From the NCBI GenBank assembly GCA_945893125.1, contig CAMDDY010000005.1, positions 1 through 34,375 on the forward strand: a stretch of DNA of 34,375 nt, given 5' to 3'. The notes beneath the pieces were generated by a model. The model was not told the origin of the DNA. It made no database searches and saw only the letters and a program-made list of their open reading frames with translations. The stretch comes from Bordetella parapertussis. GTDB taxonomy: Bacteria > Pseudomonadota > Gammaproteobacteria > Burkholderiales > SG8-41. Below are positions 8,897 to 17,681 of this stretch, piece by piece (the first letter of the stretch is position 1; the number at the start of each line of letters is the position of its first letter). The position numbers and the translations under genes are program-made.

Positions 8897-8926
8897 CTAA
8901 TACAATCCGTCGATACTATCGAGCAA
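8897..8926 (-). promoter_or_regulatory. Weak candidate promoter for the F420 cluster
   Basis: On minus strand TTGCTC - 18 bp - TATTAG, 35 bp upstream of the LLM start; weak consensus match. Confidence 0.25.
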
Positions 8927-8992
8927 CGTGTGTGATGACCTTCGGCGCAAACGCCGCCAAACCGCCGAAAGCAAGACCTCCGCGCCGGCACC

Positions 8993-9021
8993 TTGACGCT
9001 GACGCAAGCTGCAATTAACAT
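8993..9021 (+). promoter_or_regulatory. Candidate promoter of the toxin-antitoxin pair
   Basis: TTGACG (8993-8998), 17-bp spacer, TAACAT (9016-9021). Confidence 0.45.
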
Positions 9022-9054
9022 GGAAGTATCTCATTTGTAATACAAGAATTGAAT

Positions 9055-9333
9055 ATGGCCGTTTCACTGAGAATTCCCGAAAAGACCAAGCGACGCGTCG
9101 AAAAACTGGCGCACGTGCATGACACGACGGCACATGCCTTCATGATCACGGCCATTGAAGATCGTTTGGCGGCGGAAGAAACGCGCGCCGCATTTCTTGC
9201 CCAAGCCGAAGAACGCGCGGCTGAATTCCGGAAGTCAGGCAAAGCCATACCCGCCGATGAAGTTTTCGATTACCTGCGCAAGCGTGTGCAAGGCAAGCCA
9301 GCGGCAAGACCCAAGGCACGCAAATTGCCGTGA
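9055..9333 (+). CDS. ParD/RHH-type antitoxin-like protein
   Basis: MAVSLRIPEKTKRRVEKLAHVHDTTAHAFMITAIEDRLAAEE; RHH-like N-terminus, small, overlaps downstream toxin by 4 nt. Confidence 0.78.
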   Translation: MAVSLRIPEKTKRRVEKLAHVHDTTAHAFMITAIEDRLAAEETRAAFLAQAEERAAEFRKSGKAIPADEVFDYLRKRVQGKPAARPKARKLP

Positions 9334-9626
9334 TTAACTTTTTGGACGGCGCGCTGGCCGATCTCGAAAAGGTTTTTGAGTTCAATGCCAAACGCAATCC
9401 GACCGCCGGGCTGGAGCATGTCGATGCCATCCGGTCGGCGGTTTCGATCCTGGATGCGCACCCCAACATCGGACGGCGAGCATCTCCGCGTTCCGCATTG
9501 CGCGAACTGGTAATTTCCAAGGGAGCTACGGGGTACATCGCCATCTACGAATATTTTCCATTGGAAGGCCGTATCGTCGTCCACGCCATACGCCACCAGC
9601 GAGAGTCGGGGTACTCATCTGATTAG
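9330..9626 (+). CDS. ParE/RelE family toxin-like protein
   Basis: 98 aa, GTG start overlapping antitoxin stop; RELVISKGATGYIAIYEYFPLEGRIVVHAIRHQRESGY is typical of the ParE C-terminus. Confidence 0.85.
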   Translation: MINFLDGALADLEKVFEFNAKRNPTAGLEHVDAIRSAVSILDAHPNIGRRASPRSALRELVISKGATGYIAIYEYFPLEGRIVVHAIRHQRESGYSSD

Positions 9627-9637
9627 CGTCGCGCGGG

Positions 9638-10861
9638 CTACACAATCCCGCCGCTACGCAGCCCCGCTACCTCCGCGTCACTCTTCTTCAGCACGCCACG
9701 CAAAATCTCATCCGTATGCTGCCCCACCGCGGGCGGCGGGATTTCGTGTTTGATCGGCGTTTCGGAAAACCGCATGGGGCTTGCCACCAGCGGCACTTTG
9801 CCCGCCACCGCGTGCGGTAATTCAAACTTGAGACCGCGCGCGATGACTTGCGGCTCTTTGAACACTTCCGCGATGGTGTTGATGGGGCCGTTGGCCACAC
9901 CCGCGTCATCCAATAACTTAACCCAATCCGCCGTGGTGCGCTTTTCAAATATCTCGTTCAACACGCGCGTGACTTCAACACGGTTTTTGACGCGGTCGCT
10001 GTTGGTGGCGAAGATCGGGTTTTTCAATAAATCCGTGCAGCCTGCCGCGTCACAAAACTTGTTGAACAGATTGTCGTTGCCGCAGGCGAGTATAACCGCG
10101 CCATCCTGCGTTTTGAAGGTTTGATACGGCACGATATTCGGATGCGCATTGCCGATGCGCTTGGGGGATTCTCCGGTGGCGAAATAATTCATCGCCTGAT
10201 TGGCGAGGAAAGCCACGGTGGTGTCGAGCAGCGCCACGTCGATCCACTGCCCCTTGCCGCTCACGGCGCGATGCGCGAGTGCCGCGCAAATCGCAATCGT
10301 TGCGTACATGCCGGTGGTCATGTCGATGATGGGGATGCCCACGCGCTGCGGGCCCGCGCCCGGCAAACCATCCGCTTCGCCGGTGATGCTCATCAAGCCG
10401 CCCATGCCCTGCGCCATGAAGTCGTAGCCGGGGCGGTCTTTGTACGGGCCGGTCTGACCGAAGCCGGTGACTGAGCAATAAATCAAACCGGGGTTGAGTT
10501 TTTTCAAATCCTCGTAGCCCAAGCCATAGCGCGTGAGGTCGCCGACTTTGTAGTTTTCCACCAGCACATCGCAGCGTGTCGCCAGCTCGCGCACCAGTTG
10601 CTGGCCTTCGGGCTTGCTCAAGTTGACGGTGATGGATTTTTTGCCGCGGTTGGCGGCGCAAAAATACGCGGACTCTTTGGTTTCATTGCCCTGCTCGTCT
10701 TTGAGGAACGGCGGCGCATAGGCGCGTGAGTCGTCGCCCTTGCCGGGACGCTCCACCTTGATGACTTCGGCGCCGAGGTCGGCGAGATTTTGTGCGGTCC
10801 ACGGGCCGGCGAGCACGCGTGAGAGGTCGAGTACTTTGATGTGTGATAACGGGCCTGACAT
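9638..10861 (-). CDS. CaiB/BaiF family (class III) CoA-transferase
   Basis: ORF 407 aa; LDLSRVLAGPWTAQNLADLGAEVIKVERPGKGDDSRAYAPPF, GFGQTGPYKDRPGYDFMAQGMGGLMSITG. Confidence 0.95.
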   Translation of the reverse strand: MSGPLSHIKVLDLSRVLAGPWTAQNLADLGAEVIKVERPGKGDDSRAYAPPFLKDEQGNETKESAYFCAANRGKKSITVNLSKPEGQQLVRELATRCDVLVENYKVGDLTRYGLGYEDLKKLNPGLIYCSVTGFGQTGPYKDRPGYDFMAQGMGGLMSITGEADGLPGAGPQRVGIPIIDMTTGMYATIAICAALAHRAVSGKGQWIDVALLDTTVAFLANQAMNYFATGESPKRIGNAHPNIVPYQTFKTQDGAVILACGNDNLFNKFCDAAGCTDLLKNPIFATNSDRVKNRVEVTRVLNEIFEKRTTADWVKLLDDAGVANGPINTIAEVFKEPQVIARGLKFELPHAVAGKVPLVASPMRFSETPIKHEIPPPAVGQHTDEILRGVLKKSDAEVAGLRSGGIV

Positions 10862-10870
10862 TCTGCTTTC

Positions 10871-11839
10871 CTAATCCACTTGTATATTGGCGCTCTTCGC
10901 GACCTTGGCCCACTTGGCGATTTCCACGCTGACGAAGGCAGCCATGTCTTTCGAATTCGCCGGCCCCAGCGTTGCGCCTTGCGCAGCCCACAGCGGTTTT
11001 AATTCCGCGGAGGCCAGCGCCTTGGCGGTCTCGCTAACCATGCGGTCATTGATAGGCGGCGGCGAACCGGCAACCCCCCACAGCGCATACCACGTCGAGA
11101 CTTCATAACCTTTCAACCCGGCTTCGGCGGTGGTCGGCACATACGGAAACGCAGTCGTGCGCGTTTTCGCGGCCACGGCCAGCGGCATGATGAGTCCGGA
11201 ACGAATGTGCGCCGCCGATGATCCTAATCCGTCGAACATCACATCGACCTGTTGTCCGCTCAGTAAATCCTGCAACGCAGGCCCCGCGCCTTTGTGGGGA
11301 ACATGCGCGATATCAACGCCGGCGGCGATTTTGAATAACTCGCCCGCCAAGTGATGCGAAGTGCCGCTGCCCGCCGATGCATAATTCAATTTGCCAGCGC
11401 TCTTTTTGGCAAGTGCAATAAACGCTGCCAGATCGGTCTCCTTGACGCGCTTGGGGCTGACCACGATCACCTGCGGCACCACCGCCACCACCGCGAGCGG
11501 CGTGAAATCTTTTTCCAGACTGTAGTCGAGCTTTTTATACACGCTCGGTGCAATGGCATGATGCACCGCGCCCATGAAATAGGTGTAGCCGTCTTTCGAC
11601 GCACGCGCCGCGATGCCCGCGCCGAGGTTGCCGCCCGCGCCGCCGCGGTTATCGTTGACGATCTGCCTGCCGAGTTGCTTGGACAATATCGCCGACAACG
11701 GACGCGCAAACGCATCGGTGCCGCCGCCTGCGGGGAAAGGCACCACCAGGGTGATCGCTTTGGCGGGCCACTCTTGCGCGGGTGCGTGCATCGCGATGGC
11801 ACTTAAAACCGCAAGCACGAGGGTTGATTGGAATTTCAT
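10871..11839 (-). CDS. Bug family solute-binding protein
   Basis: ATG at 11839 (MKFQSTLVLAVLSAIAMHAPAQEWPAKAITLVVPFPAGGGTDAFARP); ORF overextends to 11935. Confidence 0.9.
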   Translation of the reverse strand: MKFQSTLVLAVLSAIAMHAPAQEWPAKAITLVVPFPAGGGTDAFARPLSAILSKQLGRQIVNDNRGGAGGNLGAGIAARASKDGYTYFMGAVHHAIAPSVYKKLDYSLEKDFTPLAVVAVVPQVIVVSPKRVKETDLAAFIALAKKSAGKLNYASAGSGTSHHLAGELFKIAAGVDIAHVPHKGAGPALQDLLSGQQVDVMFDGLGSSAAHIRSGLIMPLAVAAKTRTTAFPYVPTTAEAGLKGYEVSTWYALWGVAGSPPPINDRMVSETAKALASAELKPLWAAQGATLGPANSKDMAAFVSVEIAKWAKVAKSANIQVD

Positions 11840-11923
11840 GACATCTCCTCCGGGCGTGAACTCATCATAGGGCGCGGGCCAAGCCGCGTGATGCGGGCGC
11901 AAGTATACTACATAGAAAAATAA

Positions 11924-11944
11924 CAATAAAAACAAATAGTTGCA
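11924..11944 (+). repeat. AT-rich boundary motif copy M3 (CAATAAAAACAAATAGTTGCA)
   Basis: Intergenic, between the Bug start and the enoyl-CoA hydratase 3' end. Confidence 0.5.
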
Positions 11945-11958
11945 GAAGGTTCTCTAGC

Positions 11959-12744
11959 CTAACGGCCGGTAAATCGCGGCTTTTTCTTATGCATGAACGC
12001 TGCGTGGCCCAGCCGAAAATCCTCGCTCTCGAAGTAATCAAAGCTGTCGTCGATTTCTTTTGCGGTGAGCGGCTCGGCATGCGGCGTCAAGCGGCGGATG
12101 AATTGTTTATGCCAGCGCGCCACCAGCGGCGCGCCCGCGCAGATGCGTTCCACGGTTGCACGCGTTTCATCCGCGAGTTTTTCATCCGGCACGACGCGCG
12201 TGAGCAACCCTTTGGCAAACGCTTCGCGCGCATCCCACACGCGGCCTTCGAGCAAAATCTCCAGTGCCGCCGCGCGACCCACCACCGGCAGTACTGCCGC
12301 GAGTTCATCGTAGGCTATCGAAAACCCCAGCCGGTTGATCGGCACGCCGAAGCGCCCCGATTCACCGCTGAGTCGCAGATCGCACTGGCACGCCAGCTCC
12401 AACCCGCCGCCGACACACGGACCGTGAATCATCGCCACCACCGGATGCCGGCATTCGGCCACCGCTTGCAGCGCGCCGTAGACATGCTCGCGGTGATACA
12501 CAATCCCTTGCTCGCGGGTGTGGCGCACGGTGGCGAATTCCGCGATGTCGGCGCCGGCGGCAAACGCTTTATCGCCTGCGCCGCGCAGTACGATGCAACG
12601 CAACGCGTCGTCCTTTGATAATGCGTGCATCTTGCGCGCGAGGTCTTGCCACATGACCACGGTCAGTGCGTTGAGCTTGTCCGCGTTGTCGATCGCCACC
12701 GTGGCGATCACGCCGTCGCGCGCCACGGTAATGCGGCCGCTCAT
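11959..12744 (-). CDS. Enoyl-CoA hydratase/isomerase family protein
   Basis: MSGRITVARDGVIATVAIDNADKLNALTVVMW, GAGDKAFAAGADIAEF, IHGPCVGGGLELACQCDLRL; ATG at 12744 overlaps azlD stop. Confidence 0.93.
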   Translation of the reverse strand: MSGRITVARDGVIATVAIDNADKLNALTVVMWQDLARKMHALSKDDALRCIVLRGAGDKAFAAGADIAEFATVRHTREQGIVYHREHVYGALQAVAECRHPVVAMIHGPCVGGGLELACQCDLRLSGESGRFGVPINRLGFSIAYDELAAVLPVVGRAAALEILLEGRVWDAREAFAKGLLTRVVPDEKLADETRATVERICAGAPLVARWHKQFIRRLTPHAEPLTAKEIDDSFDYFESEDFRLGHAAFMHKKKPRFTGR

Positions 12745-13070
12745 GACAGCCAAACCCGCAAATATGCGGCGGCCACGAAAAAGCCGACGCCTGCGCCCAT
12801 GCCCGCCAGCAGATTGCGCTTGAACAGCCGGTAAGCCGCCAGCGCGATCAAACAGCCGGCAACGCGATCCACCATCGGCGACGATGCCAGCACGCCGGAA
12901 GGCAACAGCACAATGCGCACCATCAGCCCCGCCACCATGGCATACGCCACGCACTCGATCCAGCGAAACAATTCGCTGTCGAGCGTGAGTCTGCCGGACA
13001 GCAGCACGGCCATGGCGCGCCAGAAGTAGGTGGCCAGCCCGCACAACAGCGTGAGCACAAGCAATTCCAT
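12741..13070 (-). CDS. azlD: AzlD family branched-chain amino acid transport protein
   Basis: 109 aa, hydrophobic, TYFWRAMAVLL; adjacent to azlC; TGATG junction. Confidence 0.85.
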   Translation of the reverse strand: MELLVLTLLCGLATYFWRAMAVLLSGRLTLDSELFRWIECVAYAMVAGLMVRIVLLPSGVLASSPMVDRVAGCLIALAAYRLFKRNLLAGMGAGVGFFVAAAYLRVWLS

Positions 13071-13804
13071 CAGCGCGCCTCGCTTCGTTTCGCGCGCCGC
13101 GCGCGCAGGATGAAATACGCCAGTGTGCCGCCCGCCGCCCCGCCGCCCAACAGGCTCCAATGCGGCGTGATGAGATGCGCCAGCGGCACGGTGATCGCGC
13201 CGCAAGTCACCGCCACGGCAATCGCGCGCGAACGGATGTCGCCGAACATCAGCAAGGTAAAGTAAATCGGCGTCACATACACCAGCCCCGCGTTGATCTC
13301 GGCCGGCACCGCGCCCGACAGCAGATAGCCCAGGCCGCACAGCAAGACGCCCTGCGTGGTGCATACCATGCCAAAACCCGCCAGCCACGGCGCGCGCTCG
13401 GCTTCGGGCATGTGCGGAAAGTGGCGCATCGACAGTACCCAACTGGTGCTCGCCACGAACTGGGCGAAGAACAGTTTTTTCAGCGTTTCGCGGCCTTGCA
13501 TACGCATCAACGGCATCATCGACATGCCGGTGGGCAAAAAGCGCGCGGCGCTCACCCACACCGCCAGCACAATCGCGATCACACCGGCTTTCGCCGCGAC
13601 CATTTCCGCCAGAATGATTTGGCCGGGCAACGCCCACATCAATGCGGTGGCCAGCGCCGCAATCCAGAACGGCATGCCGGAATCACTCGCCAGCGCGCCA
13701 AAGCCGATGAAGCCTGCCGTCATCACCGCGGCGGAAGGGCCGAAGGCTTCGCGCACGCCGTTGCGGAAACCGGTGCGGATGGGGGAAATGGGAGAAGTTG
13801 CCAC
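13070..13804 (-). CDS. azlC: AzlC family branched-chain amino acid permease
   Basis: 244 aa; GFRNGVREAFGPSAAVMTAGFIGFGALASDSGMPFWIAALATALMWALPGQIILAEM. Confidence 0.9.
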   Translation of the reverse strand: MATSPISPIRTGFRNGVREAFGPSAAVMTAGFIGFGALASDSGMPFWIAALATALMWALPGQIILAEMVAAKAGVIAIVLAVWVSAARFLPTGMSMMPLMRMQGRETLKKLFFAQFVASTSWVLSMRHFPHMPEAERAPWLAGFGMVCTTQGVLLCGLGYLLSGAVPAEINAGLVYVTPIYFTLLMFGDIRSRAIAVAVTCGAITVPLAHLITPHWSLLGGGAAGGTLAYFILRARRAKRSEAR

Positions 13805-13810
13805 GACATT

Positions 13811-13918
13811 GCTCCCTCCCTTGCGCGTTGTTTGCGCGGGGGAGGGTTGGGGAGGGGGCAGCTATGGTGCATCCGCGCGCCCCCATCCCAACCTTCTCCC
13901 GCAGGCGGGGGAAGGAGT
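13811..13918. repeat. GC-rich intergenic inverted repeat
   Basis: ctccctcccttgcgcg...gggggagggttggggaggggg / cccccatcccaaccttctcccgcaggcgggggaaggag. Confidence 0.65.
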
Positions 13919-13922
13919 TACT

Positions 13923-14849
13923 CTACTGATGCGAGAACAGTTTCTTCCCCGCCACCGGCAGCTTCGCCATCAAAACATCGCCCGACAGCGATTCAGTGAT
14001 GTACAAAGTTTTCAGATCAGGCCCACCGGCGGCGATATTCGCCAGATGGTGATGCTTGTGATCGGGCGAATGAATTAAATGCGTGGGCAGCATGTTGGAA
14101 TCAAAACGCCAGATGCCGACGCCAAGCTGGCACACCAGCAAGCCGTTCTCGGAATCCATTTCAATACCGTCGGGGCCGCCGACGCCGCCCGACAGTTGTA
14201 TCGCGACGCCGGTTTTAGACACGTTGCCGTCAGCCATGATCGGCAAACGCCACACCTGCTGCGAGCGCGTGACGCCGACGTAGCAATGTTTATCGGTGGA
14301 TGTCAGCGTGATGCCGTTGGGGCTGGGCACGTTGTCGCACAGGCGATCCAGCCGCCCCGCCGTCGAGAAGCGAAACACACGCCCGCTGGGGTCGTTGATG
14401 CCGGTCTGCCCCTGATCGGTGAAATACAAATCGCCGTTGGCGGCAAAGTGCAAATCGTTCAGCCCCTTGAAGCCTTCGCTGAACGCGGTGCGCAAAATGG
14501 TTTCGAGCTTGCCGGTTTTCGGGTCGAGCTTGAGCAGCCCTTCTTTGTAATCACAAATCCAGATGCTGCCGTCCTTGTGGATTTTCAGACCATTCGGCCA
14601 GCCGTCGTATTGCGTGACCAGTTCCCAATCTTTTTTCGGCGTGATGCGAAAAATGCGCCCGAACGGGATATCGACAAACCACAGATTGCCGTCGCGATCA
14701 AACGACGGGCCTTCGAGAAAACACTCGACTTCGGCATTCTGCCGGTTCGGATCAGACCACGCCGTGCGCTGCTTCTTGCGAAACTTCGCCGGCATCGACA
14801 TGAATACTTCGGTTTCGATCAGTTCGAGTTTTTTGAAAGGGTTGAACAT
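13923..14849 (-). CDS. SMP-30/gluconolactonase/LRE family protein
   Basis: ORF 308 aa; FLEGPSFDRDGNLWFVDIPFGRIFRI, NGLKIHKDGSIWICDYKEGLLKLDP, LNDLHFAANGDLYFTD beta-propeller motifs. Confidence 0.9.
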   Translation of the reverse strand: MFNPFKKLELIETEVFMSMPAKFRKKQRTAWSDPNRQNAEVECFLEGPSFDRDGNLWFVDIPFGRIFRITPKKDWELVTQYDGWPNGLKIHKDGSIWICDYKEGLLKLDPKTGKLETILRTAFSEGFKGLNDLHFAANGDLYFTDQGQTGINDPSGRVFRFSTAGRLDRLCDNVPSPNGITLTSTDKHCYVGVTRSQQVWRLPIMADGNVSKTGVAIQLSGGVGGPDGIEMDSENGLLVCQLGVGIWRFDSNMLPTHLIHSPDHKHHHLANIAAGGPDLKTLYITESLSGDVLMAKLPVAGKKLFSHQ

Positions 14850-14872
14850 GTTTCACTTCCGGTTAAAATAAT

Positions 14873-14894
14873 CAATAAAAACAAATGTTTACAT
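14873..14894 (+). repeat. AT-rich boundary motif copy M4 (CAATAAAAACAAATGTTTACAT)
   Basis: About 24 bp upstream of the SMP-30 start. Confidence 0.5.
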
Positions 14895-15089
14895 GACATC
14901 GTTGAAACGCAAACGAGCTTGCCGCACCGTTCAATCCGCGCGTGCCTGGCCCAGTCGCAGGCGCGAAGCTTAACGGCACACTAGTCATCACGCAAACCGT
15001 GCTTTAGTTGACACCCACTGCGAAGCCCATTACAAATCCGCCACACCGAGAGGCCATCGGACAACAAGTAACGCTGGAGGAAATTCACC

Positions 15090-16064
15090 ATGTCCCTAAA
15101 ATACCCGCTGCTGGCCGCGACGTGCGCCAGCTGTGCCGTACTCGCTACCTTGAATGCACAAGCGCAGGATTTCCCCACCAAGGCCATCAACATCACCGTG
15201 CCCAACCCGCCCGGCGGCATGAATCAGGTTCACGCGCAGCCGCTCTCGACGATACTGGAAAAAATCACCAATCAGCCCGCGCCGGTGGTCAATCGCCCCG
15301 GCGCCGTGGCGGCGGCCGGCACGGCTTACGTGGTGAATCAACCGCCCGACGGCCATAGCTGGCTGGTGAGCACGGCCAACCTGCATCTTGCGCTGGAAAA
15401 AGACAAACTCTACGGCGTGAAATCGCCTTACGCGCTGAATCAGATTGGTTTTGTGGCGTTGTTAAGTTCCGATCCGATTATTCTGGGCGTGCATCCGTCG
15501 CTGCCCGTCAAAACCGTCAAGGAGTTGATCGCGCTGGCGAAGTCGCGCCCCAACGAACTGGTGTATTCCACCTCCGGCGCGTTCGGCATCACGCACACGC
15601 CGCAGATATTATTTCTCAACGCCACCAAAACCACCATGCGCCATCTGCCGACCACCGGCGGCGGGCCAGCGATTACACAGGCGCTGGGCGGTCACTCGCA
15701 AATGACCGCCGGCGCCCCCGCGACCATGGCGCCGCACGGCGCCTCGGGCAAGCTGCGGCTGCTGGCAAGCTGGGGCGACAAAGTGCATCCGGCGCTGCCC
15801 GCTGTGCCGACGTTCAAATCGCAGGGCCTCGATATCGAGGCCTATCTGTGGGTGGGCCTTTTTACCTCGGCGGCAGTGCCCGAAGCCACCATGACCAAAG
15901 TGCGTGATCTCGCGCGCCGCGCCACTTCCGACCCGCAATTCAAAAAGGCGCTGGAGAATCTGCAAGTGGTGCCCGATTACCGCGACGGCCCGGAATTTCG
16001 AAAGTTTTTTGATGCCGACCATCAGCGCATGGCGGTAGCGGTCAAAAGCATCGGCAAGATTTAG
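15090..16064 (+). CDS. Bug family solute-binding protein
   Basis: ORF 324 aa; signal peptide; FPTKAINITVPNPPGGMNQVHAQPLSTILEK; RBS-like ggagg upstream. Confidence 0.88.
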   Translation: MSLKYPLLAATCASCAVLATLNAQAQDFPTKAINITVPNPPGGMNQVHAQPLSTILEKITNQPAPVVNRPGAVAAAGTAYVVNQPPDGHSWLVSTANLHLALEKDKLYGVKSPYALNQIGFVALLSSDPIILGVHPSLPVKTVKELIALAKSRPNELVYSTSGAFGITHTPQILFLNATKTTMRHLPTTGGGPAITQALGGHSQMTAGAPATMAPHGASGKLRLLASWGDKVHPALPAVPTFKSQGLDIEAYLWVGLFTSAAVPEATMTKVRDLARRATSDPQFKKALENLQVVPDYRDGPEFRKFFDADHQRMAVAVKSIGKI

Positions 16065-16073
16065 TTACCCTTT

Positions 16074-17645
16074 TTATTTCGCCAGCCACACCTCGGCCAA
16101 ATCCTGGCCAAGGTAATGACTCGGCGTAATCTGCCAGCCGCGCACGTTGCGATCCATCACCACGGCGCGGTGCCACCACAGCACCGGCACACTGTAAGCG
16201 AGACGCAGCGCACGGCGCTCGAATTCGCGCACCAGTTCGCGGCGTTTACGCATATCCGCTTCGCCTGACTGGCGGTCGAACAGGCTGTCGAGCGTGCGGT
16301 CGGTATGGCGGCTCATGCTCGTCGCAGTGCGGTCGTGCGACAGATAACGCGCGAATTGCAGATTGGGTTCGTCGGCGTGGTCACAGGCGAAATCCAGCGC
16401 GGCGTCAAAAACCGGCGGCTCACGATGCAGGGACGTCAGAAACGCGCGCGGTTCAAGGCGCTCGTGGCGCACGGTCACGCCGATCTGCCGCCATTGTTCC
16501 ACCAGAAAATCACCGACGGGGCCGTACAAGGTGTCGGACAGGCGGTTGGTCAGCGTGAAATTCAGACCGCTTGCATCCGCCTCCTGCAACTGCTTGCGCG
16601 CCTGCGCGCGCGCGGCTTCGATGTCTTTGCCAAAGCCGGGTTGCGCGATGAGTTCCTGCTCAGACAGCGCCATCGCCGAACCGGGCCGCGACAGCCCGCC
16701 GACCTGCCGCACCATCGACACTTTCGACAACTCAGGCGCGCCGCCCCAGCGGTCTATCGCCAGCGACAGCGCACGGCGCACGCGGCCCCGGTCGAACGGT
16801 TTCCTTTGGGTATAAAATGTCAGCACCATTGCACACGCCCACGGTGATTCCTGCACCACGGCGCGAGCGCCGAGGGCACGTGTCGCGCGATCAAGGTCCG
16901 CCGGCGCAAGCCCGCGAAACTCGCCGTGTATGTCGCCTGCCGCCAATGCCGCACCCATGCGCTCCCGCGGCATGAACATCGCGGCATAAGCGTCGAGATA
17001 GGGTTTGCCTTTGTCGTGGTAGTTCGCGTAGCGCTTGCCGCTCCACTGCACGCCGGGGGAGTGGGCGTCGAACACAAACGGCCCGCTGCCCAGCACGTTG
17101 CGCTCGGGAAACTTTGCATCTTCGCGCAGTTTGGCGGCGCGGTAGATGCAATCAAACGGACTGGCAAAGTTGAGCAGCATGGCGTTGTTGGGCCGCGCGA
17201 GCTTGAACACCACGGTGTGCGAGTCGGGCGCATCGATCGATGCGATGTCGGCATAACGTTCCGCGCGCACCGAGGTCACGTCCGGCGGCGGGCGTCGGAT
17301 GCGCTCGTAGCTGGCGCGCACGTCTTCCGCCGTCAGCGCGGCGCCATCGTGAAAGCGCACGCCCGGTTTGAGTTTGAAGGTGTAGATGAGCCGATCTTCG
17401 GATATCGACCACGATGCCGCGAGATCGCCCTTGACCGCCGGATATTTTGCGGCGTCGATGGCCAATAACGTCGAGTAATGCGGACGCACCGCGTGGATGA
17501 AACTAAAAGACGATTGCGCGTGGCAATCATAGTTGGTCGGCTCGCCCACCACCGCGAATTTCAGCACGCCGCCGGATTGCGGCAGCGTTTGTGCGTTGGC
17601 AGCAGCCGCTATAAAAAAATATAATATAAACAAATACTTATGCAA
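16074..17645 (-). CDS. ABC transporter substrate-binding protein (family 5, peptide/nickel type)
   Basis: ORF 523 aa; signal peptide; LAASWSISEDRLIYTFKLKPGVRFHDGAALTAEDVRASYERI. Confidence 0.93.
   Translation of the reverse strand: MHKYLFILYFFIAAAANAQTLPQSGGVLKFAVVGEPTNYDCHAQSSFSFIHAVRPHYSTLLAIDAAKYPAVKGDLAASWSISEDRLIYTFKLKPGVRFHDGAALTAEDVRASYERIRRPPPDVTSVRAERYADIASIDAPDSHTVVFKLARPNNAMLLNFASPFDCIYRAAKLREDAKFPERNVLGSGPFVFDAHSPGVQWSGKRYANYHDKGKPYLDAYAAMFMPRERMGAALAAGDIHGEFRGLAPADLDRATRALGARAVVQESPWACAMVLTFYTQRKPFDRGRVRRALSLAIDRWGGAPELSKVSMVRQVGGLSRPGSAMALSEQELIAQPGFGKDIEAARAQARKQLQEADASGLNFTLTNRLSDTLYGPVGDFLVEQWRQIGVTVRHERLEPRAFLTSLHREPPVFDAALDFACDHADEPNLQFARYLSHDRTATSMSRHTDRTLDSLFDRQSGEADMRKRRELVREFERRALRLAYSVPVLWWHRAVVMDRNVRGWQITPSHYLGQDLAEVWLAK
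17623..17645 (+). repeat. AT-rich boundary motif copy M5 (AATATAAACAAATACTTATGCA)
   Basis: Overlaps the start codon of the ABC SBP gene, antisense to it; complementary strand encodes MHKYLFI. Confidence 0.5.
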
Positions 17646-17681
17646 TATCGCTCCTCCGACTTGGACGCCGCCCTGCTGGAT

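Noticed and set aside
12745-13044. N-terminal extension of the enoyl-CoA hydratase ORF (361 aa)
   Set aside because: Extension overlaps azlD in another frame; native ATG at 12744 has the typical hydratase N-terminus.
13160-14078. Plus-strand ORFs of 279 and 240 aa
   Set aside because: Antisense to azlC and running through the GC-rich repeat; no family resemblance.
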